Assembly (NCBI GenBank): GCA_038527375.1
Contig: JBCBFU010000009.1
Location: forward strand, 11,862 to 75,861
Source of the DNA: Shimia_B sp038527375
Lineage (GTDB): Bacteria > Pseudomonadota > Alphaproteobacteria > Rhodobacterales > Rhodobacteraceae
DNA length: 64,000 nt
Direction of reading: 5' to 3'
Shown here: in pieces, positions 1 through 9,817 of the stretch
How the letters are laid out: each line of letters begins with the position of its first letter
How positions within the stretch are numbered: the stretch's first letter is position 1
Position numbers and translations under genes: made by a program
The notes under the pieces: generated by a model
The model's input: only the letters and a program-made list of their open reading frames with translations
Databases searched by the model: none
Told to the model about the DNA's origin: nothing

Positions 1-1312
1 ACCGGTCCACGAGGTTTGACGCCAGCGCCGTCGACATGCTGACCGCGACCATCACCGCAAGGCCAGTTTGCCAATCCCCTGTCAGTTCAAACACAATCAA
101 CGTGGTTGAGATCGGCGCGCCCAGCACCGCAGCGGCCACCGCGCCCATCCCGGCAAGGGCATACAGCGTCTCTGCGCCTGAAAACTCCGGCACGATCCCG
201 GTGGCGATGATGCCAAAGGCCAAACCGGTCAACGCACCGACCATCAATGCAGGTGAGAACACGCCGCCGCCCATGCGGCCTGCCATGGTGACGGCCACCG
301 CGATGATCTTGAGCGCGCAAAAGATGATGGCGTTGTGCAGCACGATATCGCCCGACAGCGCGGCAGTCGTCGTCTCGTACCCCACGCCGATGATATGCGG
401 GAACGGGATCGCCATCGCACCCAGAACGAGACCCGCACAGGCCGGGCGCAGCCATCTTGGGATGCCCGTGCGCGACTGAAAGGCGCTGCCCAGCGTGTCG
501 AACCAGAAGATCATCCGCATCAGCACGACGGCCACGAGGCCCGAGACGAGGCCGAGGATCAGAAACGCCGGAAGCTCCACATAAAACGCCAGCGCGCCTT
601 CGGTGGGCAGCGTGAACTCGGTAATGTCCCCAAAGCGCAGCCGCGACACGACCGTGCCCGCGACCGAGGCGATCACGATGGGCGCAAAGGCGTGGACGGC
701 GAAGTGGCGCAAGATAACCTCAAGCGCGAAGAGCGCCCCGGCGATGGGCGCGTTGAACGAGGCCGACACGCCAGCAGCAACCGCACAGCCCAGAAGGTCG
801 CGCCCGGTGATGCCGTCTGCGCGGATCAGGTTGGCCATCTTGGTCGAAATCACGCCCGCAAGGTGGACGACCGGCCCCTCCCGCCCGGTGGACCCGCCAG
901 AGGACAGCGTGATCCAGGATGCCACGGCAGAGGCGAGACCGGCGCGGACCTCGACCCGGCCTTCTTTCATCGCGGCCCCTTCGATCACGTCGGCCACCGA
1001 TCGCACCCGCCCGTCCGGTGTGAACCGGTCGAGGATCAGGCCCACGACCAGACCGCCCAGGATCGGGACCACGAGGACCCAGTACCACGGCAATTGCCCT
1101 GCCCAGGAATGCAGGTAGTTGATGTCGTCGGTTCGGTAGATCCATCCCTGAAGCGCCGTGATCGCCTCGCGGAACCCGAGCGCGGCAAAGCCCGCGAGGA
1201 TGCCCACCACAAGGGCGATGAACCAGAATTGGATCTGGCTTGGCCCCTTGTCGCGCAGGATGCGCCAGCTGCGCTGGACCGCGTCGCGAACCTGTGTCTT
1301 GCCGGGAAGCAT
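1..1312 (-). CDS. ClC-family chloride channel / Cl-/H+ antiporter (3' end outside window)
   Basis: This is an integral membrane protein that should carry chloride, probably in exchange for protons, across the inner membrane. About 437 codons are visible, reading leftward, and the frame is open to the window edge, so the C-terminus is missing. The selectivity-filter signature SSGGSTGREGP lies about 140 residues in. Further on come a conserved stretch with GVSASFNAPIAG and the second filter region GGGVFSPALMVG, followed by an STTLIVFELTG helix. Many hydrophobic segments are visible. The start is the ATG at 1312 (MLPGKTQV). Any C-terminal CBS domains cannot be seen. Transporter versus channel cannot be settled from this part. 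It is divergent from the FAD dehydrogenase gene to the right. Confidence 0.85.
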   Translation of the reverse strand, partial: MLPGKTQVRDAVQRSWRILRDKGPSQIQFWFIALVVGILAGFAALGFREAITALQGWIYRTDDINYLHSWAGQLPWYWVLVVPILGGLVVGLILDRFTPDGRVRSVADVIEGAAMKEGRVEVRAGLASAVASWITLSSGGSTGREGPVVHLAGVISTKMANLIRADGITGRDLLGCAVAAGVSASFNAPIAGALFALEVILRHFAVHAFAPIVIASVAGTVVSRLRFGDITEFTLPTEGALAFYVELPAFLILGLVSGLVAVVLMRMIFWFDTLGSAFQSRTGIPRWLRPACAGLVLGAMAIPFPHIIGVGYETTTAALSGDIVLHNAIIFCALKIIAVAVTMAGRMGGGVFSPALMVGALTGLAFGIIATGIVPEFSGAETLYALAGMGAVAAAVLGAPISTTLIVFELTGDWQTGLAVMVAVSMSTALASNLVDR

Positions 1313-1415
1313 CGCGCCTGACCCGTCCTCTGCGACCCGGTGTCCCCTCGCTTCCCCTCGGCGGTCGCCTCCCTTAGGGTGCGGTCACTGCCCCAAAGCC
1401 CGTGCGGAACCTCTC

Positions 1416-2789
1416 ATGAAGCTCGACGATGCTCTGACAGCCCTCTCTTCTGTGTTAGGCGAACGCCTGTCACGGTCCAAGTCTGATCTCGACACCCATG
1501 GGCGTTCCGAAACGCATTTTGGCGGCCACAGCCCCGATGCCGTCGCCTATCCGACATCCACGGGCGAGGTTGCGCAGATCGTGGCCATTTGCCGCGACCA
1601 CGCTGTACCCATCATCGGCTTTGGCGCAGGTACCTCGCTGGAGGGACACACCGCCGCAATCCGGGGCGGGGTCAGTGTGGATTTCAGCCAGATGAACCGC
1701 GTGTTGGGTATCCACCCGGAGGATATGGATGTGGTCGTCCAACCCGGTGTCACGCGCGAGCAATTGAACGAGGAGTTGCGCGCTACGGGTCTGTTCTTTC
1801 CTGTGGATCCCGGGGCCAATGCCTCGCTGGGGGGCATGGCCTCGACCCGGGCGTCCGGGACAACGACCGTGCGGTACGGGACCATGCGCGACAATGTCAT
1901 GGGGCTCGAGGTCGTGACAGCCGATGGCGAGATTATCCGCACAGGGACACGCGCGCGCAAGTCTTCGGCGGGTTATGATCTGACGGGGCTCTTTGTGGGG
2001 TCCGAAGGAACGCTGGGACTGATCACTGAACTCACGCTCAAGCTCCACGGTCAGCCCGAGGCGGTGGCAGCCGCCGTTTGCGCCTTTCCGGATACGCAGT
2101 CTGCGGTGTCGAGTGTCATCGCCGCCGTCCAGATGGGTCTGCCCCTTGCGCGGGTCGAATTCCTCGATGCCGCGTCCATCGCCGCCGTGAATACCTACTC
2201 AGACCGGGCGGATGCGTTGATGCCGCATCTGTTCCTTGAATTTCACGGATCCCCCAACGCCGTGGCCGAGGACGCAGAGACCTTTGGCGCGCTGGCCAGC
2301 GAAAACGGCGGCTCGGAATTCGCGTGGTCCTCCAAGACCGAAGCGCGCAATGCGCTCTGGGCTGCGCGACATTCGGCCTATTGGGCCATCCTCGGGTCGC
2401 GTCCCGGGGCCAAGGGGTTCGTGACGGATGTCTGCGTCCCGATCTCGCGCTTGGCCGAGGCCATCGACGAAACGCAGGCCGACATTGCGGCCAGTCCCGT
2501 ACCGGGCCCGATCCTGGGCCATGTGGGAGACGGTAACTTTCACGCGATCCTACTGATCGACCCCAATAGCCCCGAGGAAGCGGCCGCAGCCGCAGCGCTA
2601 TCGGCGCGCATGGTCGAGCGCGCTCAGGCCATGGGCGGCACAGCCACAGGCGAACATGGCGTCGGCATGGGCAAGCTGGACTATATGGACGCGGAGCACG
2701 GCGGCGGCTGGTCGATCATGGGTCAGATCAAGCGCGCGCTGGACCCCGATGGCATCATGAACCCGGGCAAGCTGATCAGGCAGAACTAG
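1416..2789 (+). CDS. FAD-linked 2-hydroxyacid dehydrogenase (D-lactate dehydrogenase / glycolate oxidase GlcD family)
   Basis: A 457-residue flavoprotein that probably oxidises D-lactate or a related 2-hydroxyacid and passes electrons to the respiratory chain. The N-terminal half is a FAD-binding PCMH-type fold, with GFGAGTSLEGH near residue 67 and GANASLGGMASTRASG further on. The C-terminal half has the metal/substrate motif GHVGDGNFHA and the family signature GEHGVGMGK, then NPGKLI at the end. This length suits the cytochrome-type D-lactate dehydrogenase group. The frame is open further upstream, but the ATG at 1416 gives the expected N-terminus. The last 4 bp overlap the convergent recN stop. 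The exact substrate is inferred only. Confidence 0.85.
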   Translation: MKLDDALTALSSVLGERLSRSKSDLDTHGRSETHFGGHSPDAVAYPTSTGEVAQIVAICRDHAVPIIGFGAGTSLEGHTAAIRGGVSVDFSQMNRVLGIHPEDMDVVVQPGVTREQLNEELRATGLFFPVDPGANASLGGMASTRASGTTTVRYGTMRDNVMGLEVVTADGEIIRTGTRARKSSAGYDLTGLFVGSEGTLGLITELTLKLHGQPEAVAAAVCAFPDTQSAVSSVIAAVQMGLPLARVEFLDAASIAAVNTYSDRADALMPHLFLEFHGSPNAVAEDAETFGALASENGGSEFAWSSKTEARNALWAARHSAYWAILGSRPGAKGFVTDVCVPISRLAEAIDETQADIAASPVPGPILGHVGDGNFHAILLIDPNSPEEAAAAAALSARMVERAQAMGGTATGEHGVGMGKLDYMDAEHGGGWSIMGQIKRALDPDGIMNPGKLIRQN

Positions 2790-4435
2790 CCCGCCAGAAG
2801 GGCGCGCGCGGCCTCACGCGCCGCGTCCGTGATGGTGTCGCCCGACAACATGCGCGCGACCTCGTCCACCCGTTCGACGGTTTCCAGCGGAATGACGTCG
2901 GAAAAGGTCATATCCCCATCCACGCGCTTGGCCACGCGCCAGTGATGGCCGCCAAGGGCCGCGACCTGCGGCGAGTGCGTCACGACAAGGACTTGACCGT
3001 CCGAGGCAAGGCTGGCAAGGCGGCGCCCCACCGCATCCGCCGTGGCCCCGCCTACACCGCGGTCAATCTCGTCAAAGATCATCGTCACCCCTGCCCCGGC
3101 CTCTGTCAGGCAGACCTTGAGCGCCAACAGGAAGCGCGACAGCTCCCCGCCCGACGCGATCTTGTTCAAGGGACCGGCAGGTGCGCCGGGGTTCGTGGCC
3201 ACGGTAAAGGCGACCTGATCAACGCCATCGGGGCCGGGACCTTCCGGCGTCACTTCGGTGCGGAACACCGCACGCTCCATCTTCAGCGGTGCCAGTTCAT
3301 CGGCCATAACTGTGTCGAGACGCGCCGCGGCCTCTTGCCGGGCACGGGTCAGCACCGCGGCGGCGCTGTCATAGGCGGCTTGCGCGGTCTCAAGCCCCTC
3401 TTCCAGCTTGGCGATATCGCGGCCCGACATATCGAGCGCTTCGAGCTTGCCGCGCAGCGTGTCGGCCAAGGCGGCCAGATCATCGGGCGCCACCTGATGT
3501 TTGCGAGCAAGCCCCCGCAGGGCAAAGAGGCGTTCTTCGACCTGCTCCAACTCGGCTGCGTCGAAGTTCAGTTGCGCCAGCGCGGCCTCGACCCCGTCTT
3601 GGGCATCCCCCAATTCCACCATGGCCCGCGAGAGCGCAGCAAGCGGGGCATCCAGCCCACCTTCGGCCTGCGCGGCGGCCCCGTCGAGCCAGCGGGACGC
3701 ATCCCCCAAGAGCCCTTCGGCCCCATCGGACCCGAGCGCTTGGGCAGCCTTCGCGATGTCGTCGCGGATGCGTTCTGCGGCCTGCATCAGGCGGCGGCGG
3801 GCATCCAGCGCCTCATCCTCACCGGGTTCCGGGGCGAGTTTGTCCAGCTCGGCCACCGCGTGGCGCAGGAAATCCTCCTCCGCCGCGACCTCGGCGACCC
3901 GGGCGCGGGCCGTATCCAAATCGGTACGCGCCTTGGACACGGCGCGCCATGCCTCGCGCACGATCCCGCGCGCGGCGTCCAGTTTTCCGAAATCGTCCAG
4001 CAGCGCCCGGTGTCCGCGTACGTTCAAAAGGCCCCGGTCATCATGCTGCCCGTGCAGTTCGACGAGGGTTTCCGAGAGCGCCCGCAGCAGTTCGCCGGAG
4101 GCGCGGCGATCATTCACATAGGCGGTCTTGCGCCCGTCGCGCGTGTTGATGCGGCGCAGGACCAACTCGTGATCGTGGTCATACCCGGCCTCATCCAGCC
4201 GCGCCCAGACCGGATGACCGGGCGCCAGATCAAACCACGCCGTGACCTCTCCCTGGTCGGCCCCTTGGCGCACCAGATCCGCACGCCCGCGCCAGCCCAG
4301 CACGAACCCAAGGGAATCGAGCAGGATGGATTTGCCCGCGCCGGTTTCGCCGGTCAGCACGTTCAGGCCCGGCTGAAACTCAAGTTCCAGCCGGTCAATG
4401 ATCAACATGTCCCGGATATCGAGCCCGCGCAGCAT
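2786..4435 (-). CDS. recN: DNA repair protein RecN
   Basis: An SMC-like ATPase of 549 residues that acts in recombinational repair of double-strand breaks. The Walker A motif GETGAGKS is at residues 29-36. A long central part is rich in Ala, Glu, Arg and Leu and should form the coiled-coil arms. The ABC-type signature SGGELSRF and a Walker B region IFDEIDRGVGG lie in the C-terminal quarter, followed by VVTHSPQVAA. The length is usual for RecN. It follows bamD on the same strand, 56 bp after its stop, so the two may be co-transcribed at the end of the lpxC-bamD-recN segment. Confidence 0.95.
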   Translation of the reverse strand: MLRGLDIRDMLIIDRLELEFQPGLNVLTGETGAGKSILLDSLGFVLGWRGRADLVRQGADQGEVTAWFDLAPGHPVWARLDEAGYDHDHELVLRRINTRDGRKTAYVNDRRASGELLRALSETLVELHGQHDDRGLLNVRGHRALLDDFGKLDAARGIVREAWRAVSKARTDLDTARARVAEVAAEEDFLRHAVAELDKLAPEPGEDEALDARRRLMQAAERIRDDIAKAAQALGSDGAEGLLGDASRWLDGAAAQAEGGLDAPLAALSRAMVELGDAQDGVEAALAQLNFDAAELEQVEERLFALRGLARKHQVAPDDLAALADTLRGKLEALDMSGRDIAKLEEGLETAQAAYDSAAAVLTRARQEAAARLDTVMADELAPLKMERAVFRTEVTPEGPGPDGVDQVAFTVATNPGAPAGPLNKIASGGELSRFLLALKVCLTEAGAGVTMIFDEIDRGVGGATADAVGRRLASLASDGQVLVVTHSPQVAALGGHHWRVAKRVDGDMTFSDVIPLETVERVDEVARMLSGDTITDAAREAARALLAG

Positions 4436-4491
4436 CTGGATACCTTACGCCTGCTGTTTGCGATCGGCGGTGGCGCGATGCGCCTGACCGA

Positions 4492-5388
4492 TCAGAGCCA
4501 TTCGCCCCGCACCATCTGACGGTAGATGGCCGACAGCCAGTTGTTGCCCAGCGACCGCGCCTCAAGCCCCTGACCGCGCAAGAGAGAGAAGCTGTCCTCG
4601 TACCACTCGGTCGAGCGGTAGTTGTGGCCCAGGATCGCGCCTGCGGTCTGTGCCTCGGCGTCGAGACCCAGTGCAAGGTAGGCTTCCACAAGGCGATGCA
4701 GCGCCTCGGCCGTGTGGGTGGTTGTCTGGAAATCCTCGACCACCACGCGGAAGCGGTTGATGGCCGCGCCATAATGCTTCTGTTTCAGGTAGTAGCGCCC
4801 GATCTCCATCTCTTTCCCGGCCAGATGGTCAAAGGCCAGGTCGAATTTCAGGATCGAAGACTGGGCATATTCGCTGTCCGGGTAGCGTTCGATGACCGTG
4901 CGCAGGGATTGCAGGGCCTGAAAGGTCAGCCCCTGATCGCGACCGACCTCGTCGATCTGGTCGTAATAGGACAGCGCAAGCAGATACTGTGCGTAGGCCG
5001 CATCTTCATCAGCCGGATAGAAATCCAGATACCGCTGCGCAGCCGATCGGCTGTTGGGATAGTCGCGATCCCGGTGGTAGGCAAACGCCTGCATGATCAG
5101 CGCGCGCTTTGCCCATTCGCTGTAGGGATACAGACGCTCGACCTCGCCAAAGTAGAAGGCAGCATCGTCGGCGCGGTCGCGGCCCAATTCGAACTCGCCC
5201 CGGTCAAAAATTTCCTTGGCTGTGAAGTTTTCCAGCGGGACGTTGGGTTCGTCACTGAGCCCGCAAGCCGCGAGCGTTACAAGGCCCGTGGTCGCCACGA
5301 CACGTCGCAGCCAAAGCGCCCCGTCAACACGCGTGCGGGCCAAAGCCCCAAATGCCCAGCGTGACCAGTGCCCGACCGGTATCCGCAT
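4492..5388 (-). CDS. bamD: Outer membrane protein assembly factor BamD (lipoprotein)
   Basis: A lipoprotein of the BAM complex, which inserts beta-barrel proteins into the outer membrane. The N-terminus carries a signal peptide ending in the lipobox LAAC, with the acylated Cys at residue 42 of this reading. The remainder has TPR-like repeats: FDRGEFELGRDRADDAAFYFGEVERLYP, AYHRDRDYPNS and ERYPDSEYAQSS are typical of BamD/ComL. The signal peptide as read is long because the start is uncertain; a shorter start inside the first 30 residues is possible. It lies between lpxC and recN on the same strand, an arrangement common in alphaproteobacteria. Confidence 0.92.
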   Translation of the reverse strand: MRIPVGHWSRWAFGALARTRVDGALWLRRVVATTGLVTLAACGLSDEPNVPLENFTAKEIFDRGEFELGRDRADDAAFYFGEVERLYPYSEWAKRALIMQAFAYHRDRDYPNSRSAAQRYLDFYPADEDAAYAQYLLALSYYDQIDEVGRDQGLTFQALQSLRTVIERYPDSEYAQSSILKFDLAFDHLAGKEMEIGRYYLKQKHYGAAINRFRVVVEDFQTTTHTAEALHRLVEAYLALGLDAEAQTAGAILGHNYRSTEWYEDSFSLLRGQGLEARSLGNNWLSAIYRQMVRGEWL

Positions 5389-5530
5389 ACCAACAATCCT
5401 TACCGCCTGTCGTCACCGGGTGCCCGACAGGCCCCAGCGTTTCGAGTGATTTAGCATGGCTTGGATGCGAAGGCAAAACGCGTTTCCCACATGATCGCCC
5501 AGACGGGGCAGATCGCAGCCGGGCCGAGGG

Positions 5531-6451
5531 TCACATCACGGCGACGGCGTCCGCCCGTGTCAGGCCAGCGCCGGGCAGACATGCGGCCATGGCGGCGTCG
5601 CATTCGATCATGCGGAACGCGTCAGGCTGCGCAAACAGTGCCCTCAACAGCGTGTTGGTCAGGGCGTGACCGGCCTTGTGACCCACATACCGCCCCAAGA
5701 TGGGGGCACCGGCCAGTGCCAGATCACCCACGGCATCCAGCATCTTGTGGCGCACGGCCTCGTCCCCGTGGCGCAGCCCCCCGGGCGACAGGATGTCTGC
5801 CCCGTCCACGACCACCGCGTTTTCATAGGTCCCGCCCAAAGCGAGGCCCTGCGCGCGCATACCATCCACGTCGGCCTTGCGGCAGAAGGTGCGGCTATCA
5901 CACAGCTCATGCACAAAGGCCCCGTTGGCCAGGTTCATGTCGCGCGACTGTGTGCCAATGGCGGCGTCAGCAAAGGCGATGTCGAACTGCATACGGAAGC
6001 CGCTGCTGGGCTCGAGCCGGGCAACGGCATCGCCGTCGCGCACTTCGACGGGTTTGAGAATTTCAATGGCGCGGCTGGGCGCGTCCTGAGGGCGAACGCC
6101 CGCGGCAAGGATCGCGCGCACAAAGGGCGCCGAGGATCCATCGAGGATCGGAACCTCTGGCCCATCAAGTTCGACCAACGCATTGCGGACACCGCACCCG
6201 GCGAGTGCAGCCATGAGGTGCTCAACGGTCGACACCGACACGCCATCCGCATTCACCAACCGTGTGCAAAGCGGCACGCGTTCCACGACGTTCCAGAGCG
6301 CGGGCACCATCGTGTCGCCTTCAGTCACGTCCGTCCGGCGAAACCAGATCCCGTGTTCCATGACAGCCGGGCGCACGACCATGCGCACGGTCTTGCCCGA
6401 ATGGAGACCGACGCCGGTAAACGTCACTTTGGATTTGATCGTCGCTTGCAC
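5531..6451 (-). CDS. lpxC: UDP-3-O-acyl-N-acetylglucosamine deacetylase LpxC
   Basis: A cytoplasmic zinc enzyme that catalyses the first committed step of lipid A synthesis, removal of the acetyl group. It has 306 residues, the normal length. The start MQATIKSKVTFTGVGLHSGK is diagnostic. The first zinc histidine is in STVEHLMAAL (His78). The other two ligands should be in the RHKMLDAVGDLALAG segment near residue 235, and GHKAGHALTN follows. It sits downstream of ftsZ, separated from it by a strong terminator, and upstream of bamD. It therefore probably has its own promoter in the 6452-6609 gap. Confidence 0.95.
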   Translation of the reverse strand: MQATIKSKVTFTGVGLHSGKTVRMVVRPAVMEHGIWFRRTDVTEGDTMVPALWNVVERVPLCTRLVNADGVSVSTVEHLMAALAGCGVRNALVELDGPEVPILDGSSAPFVRAILAAGVRPQDAPSRAIEILKPVEVRDGDAVARLEPSSGFRMQFDIAFADAAIGTQSRDMNLANGAFVHELCDSRTFCRKADVDGMRAQGLALGGTYENAVVVDGADILSPGGLRHGDEAVRHKMLDAVGDLALAGAPILGRYVGHKAGHALTNTLLRALFAQPDAFRMIECDAAMAACLPGAGLTRADAVAVM

Positions 6452-6609
6452 TGCAGCCCCACATAGTCACGCGGATGTCCCCCACCGCTGCAATGTAGCT
6501 AAAATTGCGACTGCCGGTCCTCAACTCACTCTTTGTAACGCCGTGAAACATGGATTTCAGGTGCGCGGGATTCCGCCAAACCCCCAGGATCTCATGTGGA
6601 TAACCCACG

Positions 6610-6641
6610 AAAAACGCCGCCCCGTGACGGAGGCGGCGTTT
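6610..6641 (-). terminator. Rho-independent terminator after ftsZ
   Basis: A perfect 10-bp stem (arms 6612-6621 and 6632-6641, AAACGCCGCC and its complement) with a 10-nt loop. On the minus strand it is followed by a run of five U. It starts 26 bp after the ftsZ stop codon and should end the dcw transcript before lpxC. Confidence 0.88.
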
Positions 6642-6666
6642 CAAAAACCCGAGGTAAGACGGGTAG

Positions 6667-8262
6667 TTAGTTCGCCTGACGGCGCAGGAACGCTGGGATT
6701 TCGATGCGCTCTTGTTCGGGATCGGCCTGCGGCTCTTCCTCGTAGGATTGCACCGGCGGTTGTGCCCGCATCGGCTGCGGTTCTGCGGTTTCACCGGACG
6801 GCGCACCGGTCATACGACCGATCAGCGAGTTGATTCCAAAGCGCGGACGCTCTTCGCTGGCGGCAGGCGCGGGCTGCACCGTGGTGGGGGCGGGGCCTGC
6901 TGCGGCGGGACGGGCCACGGGGGCCTGCCCTGCGGGAACGCGGTTCACTGCACTCTGCAAACGCTGCAGCGCCTCTGGCGATGGGGTGCCGGGCGCGGGC
7001 GAGCGCGGGGCGACAAAGGCGGCGGCGGGAGCCTCTTCCTCGATATGCGGCTCGAACGCGGGGGGCGTGGGTTGATAGGCGGGCGGCGGCAGGTCGTCCG
7101 CGGCGGCGGGTGCCGCTGCGGGACGCGTGCTCTCGAACAGGTCCGGCGTTGGTGCGGCTGCAACCTCGGCCACAGGCTCTGCTGTGGCTTCGGCGGCGAC
7201 GGGGGCCTCGACCTCAGCTGCGGCTTCCACGGCAGGCGCGGCCGCGATGGGCTGTGCCAGGCTGCGGCGCGGGATCGGCACCTCGGTGTGCACTTCGGAG
7301 GCGTCGATGCCGGTTGCAACCACGGACACGCGCATCTTGCCGTCCATGGTGGTGTCGAGGGTCGAGCCCACGATGATGTTGGCGTCTTGATCGACCTCTT
7401 CGCGGATGCGGTTGGCCGCCTCGTCCAGTTCGAACAGGGTCAGGTCGTAGCCACCGGTGATGTTGATCAGCACGCCACGCGCGCCGCGCAGGCTGATTTC
7501 GTCCAGAAGCGGGTTCGCGATGGCTTTCTCGGCGGCTTGGACGGCGCGATCTTCGCCCTCGGCCTCGCCTGTGCCCATCATGGCCTTGCCCATCTCGTCC
7601 ATGACCGAGCGGACGTCCGCAAAGTCCAAGTTGATGAGGCCCGGTTTGACCATCAGATCGGTCACGCCTTTGACGCCCTGATAGAGCACGTCATCCGCCA
7701 TCGAGAACGCCTCGGTAAAGGTCGTCTTCTCGTTGGCCAGACGGAACAGGTTCTGGTTCGGGATGATGATCAGCGTATCGACGACCTTCTGCAGGGCCTC
7801 TACACCCTCCTCGGCCTGACGCATGCGCTTGGCACCCTCGAACTGGAAGGGTTTGGTCACGACACCGACAGTCAAAACACCCAGCTCACGCGCGGCCTGC
7901 GCGATGATGGGGGCCGCCCCGGTGCCGGTGCCACCACCCATGCCAGCGGTGATAAAGCACATGTGCGCCCCGGCGAGGTGATCGACGATCTGTTCGATGC
8001 TCTCTTCCGCGGCGGCGGAGCCGACCGAGGGGCGCGCGCCCGCGCCCAGACCTTCGGTGACCTTGATGCCCATCTGGATCTTGGACGGGGCCGCGGCGCC
8101 GGACAGGGCCTGCGCGTCCGTGTTGGCGATCACGAAGTCCACGCCATCAAGCTGCTTCTCGATCATGTTGTCGACGGCGTTTCCGCCTGCCCCGCCAACA
8201 CCGAAAACAGTGATCCGCGGCTTCAGCTCGTCATGGCCGGGCATCGAGAGGTTGAGTGTCAT
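6667..8262 (-). CDS. ftsZ: Cell division protein FtsZ
   Basis: The tubulin-like GTPase that forms the cytokinetic ring. It has 531 residues. The GTP-binding signature GGGTGTG is at residues 109-115, preceded by the nucleotide-binding GVGGAGGNAV at 21-30. The globular domain ends near residue 320. A long linker rich in Ala, Pro and Glu of about 190 residues follows, and the protein ends with the conserved C-terminal peptide IEIPAFLRRQAN, which contacts FtsA and other partners. This long linker is usual in alphaproteobacteria. A 220-bp gap separates it from ftsA, enough for a separate promoter. A terminator follows it. Confidence 0.97.
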   Translation of the reverse strand: MTLNLSMPGHDELKPRITVFGVGGAGGNAVDNMIEKQLDGVDFVIANTDAQALSGAAAPSKIQMGIKVTEGLGAGARPSVGSAAAEESIEQIVDHLAGAHMCFITAGMGGGTGTGAAPIIAQAARELGVLTVGVVTKPFQFEGAKRMRQAEEGVEALQKVVDTLIIIPNQNLFRLANEKTTFTEAFSMADDVLYQGVKGVTDLMVKPGLINLDFADVRSVMDEMGKAMMGTGEAEGEDRAVQAAEKAIANPLLDEISLRGARGVLINITGGYDLTLFELDEAANRIREEVDQDANIIVGSTLDTTMDGKMRVSVVATGIDASEVHTEVPIPRRSLAQPIAAAPAVEAAAEVEAPVAAEATAEPVAEVAAAPTPDLFESTRPAAAPAAADDLPPPAYQPTPPAFEPHIEEEAPAAAFVAPRSPAPGTPSPEALQRLQSAVNRVPAGQAPVARPAAAGPAPTTVQPAPAASEERPRFGINSLIGRMTGAPSGETAEPQPMRAQPPVQSYEEEPQADPEQERIEIPAFLRRQAN

Positions 8263-8482
8263 GTCCTGTTTCCGCCTGTGTTTTTTGTCGTGTCCGCGCC
8301 GACCTTTTGCCCCCGTGTCCCTTGGGTGGCGCGGGGCCGCGCGCTGTCGATTTTACAGTTTTCCAAGGGAACCCTACCGCTATGTGGCAAACGGGTCACT
8401 AAAAAACTGCCTTTTTGACGCCAAATATCGGCGCTTTTTTGCCACATTCCGCTGGATTTTGACGGAAGAGCAAGATGATGGG

Positions 8483-9817
8483 TCACCAGTTCTCACGGAA
8501 CCACCGCACCGCCCGTTTGAGGCTGCGTGCCGGGTACGTGTCGGCGGGAAGTTCAAAGTCCCACCATTCGTCCTGCGGGTGCGCAGCAAAGAGGCTCAGC
8601 CCCACGGCGCTGGCAAAGGCGGGTCCGGTGGCGGCCTGCGGCAGCCCTTGCACACGCAAGGGGCGGCCAAGGCGCACCTGTTGACCCAAAATTTTCGAAG
8701 CGAGCCCATCGAGACCCGGGATCTGGCTTGCACCGCCGGTCAGCACGATTTGCTGGCTGGGCAGTTGATCAAAGCCCGCCGCATCCAGACGCGCGCGCAC
8801 CTCTTCGAGGATTTCCTCGACCCGGGGGCGCATGATGCCGATCAGTTCGGCGCGACTGACCTGACGGCGATCATGTTCCCAATCGCCCGTATCTCCGCCG
8901 ATATCGATCATCTCGCGGTCGTCCATGCCGGTGGCCACAACGCCGCCGTAAAATGTCTTGATCCGCTCGGCGGTGGCCATCGGGACCTGCAGGCCCAGAC
9001 TGATGTCGCCGGTGACGTGTTCGCCGCCCATGCGCACGGTGTCGGCGTAGATCATGTGACGTTTGATGAAGATCGAAACGCCCGTGGCCCCGCCGCCCAG
9101 ATCGATGCAGGCCGCGCCCAGTTCCTGTTCATCCTCGACCAGCGACGACACCCCCGACATGTATGCCGACGATGCCAATCCAGCGAGTTCAAGGTCACAG
9201 CGCTTTACGCAATAGGCCAGATTTTGGACGGCGGTGCTGTCGACGGTCAGCATGTGCATGTCGACGGCCAGCCGATTGCCCTGCTGCCCTCGCGGGTCGC
9301 CCAGACCCGAGCGGTGATCGAGCGCAAAATTCACAGGCTGCGCATGGAGCACGTCGCGCCCTGCCCCGTAGCTGGGCACATCGCAGGACGCCATGGCCCG
9401 GCTCACGCATTGTTCGGTCACGATGTCCTCGGACAACTCGACCTCGCCATTCAGGCCATAGCTGCGCGGGTCGGCCCCGGCAAAGGACGCGATCACGTGG
9501 TCCACGCGAACATTGGCCATCTTCTGCGCGGCCTGCACGGCGGTGCGGATGGCACGTTCGGTTTCGCCCATCGTGTCGATTTCGCCAAACCGCACCCCGC
9601 GCGAGCGTGTGGTCGCGGCCCCGATGACACGGAACGCGGATTGTCCCGCCATCGCGCCCAGCCCGTCCTGTTCGCGAAACCGGTCGGGGCCGTCAAAGCG
9701 CAGCACGAGGCATGCGATCTTGGAGGTGCCCACGTCCAGGATGGCCACGACGCCCCGCTGCATGGCGGCCTTGCGCATGTTCCGCATGGCGCGTTGGGCG
9801 GCGTAAAGTTCACTCAT
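8483..9817 (-). CDS. ftsA: Cell division protein FtsA
   Basis: An actin-like ATPase that tethers FtsZ to the membrane and recruits later division proteins. With the chosen start the product has 444 residues. It has the phosphate-1 motif LDVGTSKIACLV near the N-terminus, DLGGGATGVSIF in the middle, VLTGGASQIPG near the end, and a C-terminal amphipathic stretch ending LKRAVRWFRENW that should serve as the membrane-targeting helix. The ATG at 9817 (MSELYAAQRAM) has GGAGG about 8 nt upstream; an in-frame ATG 18 codons earlier lies inside ftsQ and is less likely. The start overlaps the ftsQ stop, so translation is probably coupled. Confidence 0.95.
   Translation of the reverse strand: MSELYAAQRAMRNMRKAAMQRGVVAILDVGTSKIACLVLRFDGPDRFREQDGLGAMAGQSAFRVIGAATTRSRGVRFGEIDTMGETERAIRTAVQAAQKMANVRVDHVIASFAGADPRSYGLNGEVELSEDIVTEQCVSRAMASCDVPSYGAGRDVLHAQPVNFALDHRSGLGDPRGQQGNRLAVDMHMLTVDSTAVQNLAYCVKRCDLELAGLASSAYMSGVSSLVEDEQELGAACIDLGGGATGVSIFIKRHMIYADTVRMGGEHVTGDISLGLQVPMATAERIKTFYGGVVATGMDDREMIDIGGDTGDWEHDRRQVSRAELIGIMRPRVEEILEEVRARLDAAGFDQLPSQQIVLTGGASQIPGLDGLASKILGQQVRLGRPLRVQGLPQAATGPAFASAVGLSLFAAHPQDEWWDFELPADTYPARSLKRAVRWFRENW

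Noticed and set aside
335..1321. Long open frame (328 codons) on the plus strand opposite the ClC gene
   Set aside because: The product is rich in Arg, His and Asp without motifs, while the minus strand encodes a clear ClC transporter. It is a shadow frame caused by high GC content.
6712..8418. 568-codon open frame opposite ftsZ
   Set aside because: Low-complexity Gly/Arg/Leu/His composition and no domain; ftsZ on the other strand is certain.
8403..8450. Hairpin with T-runs upstream of ftsZ considered as a terminator
   Set aside because: The stem is only 4-5 bp and T-runs flank it on both sides; evidence too weak to call.
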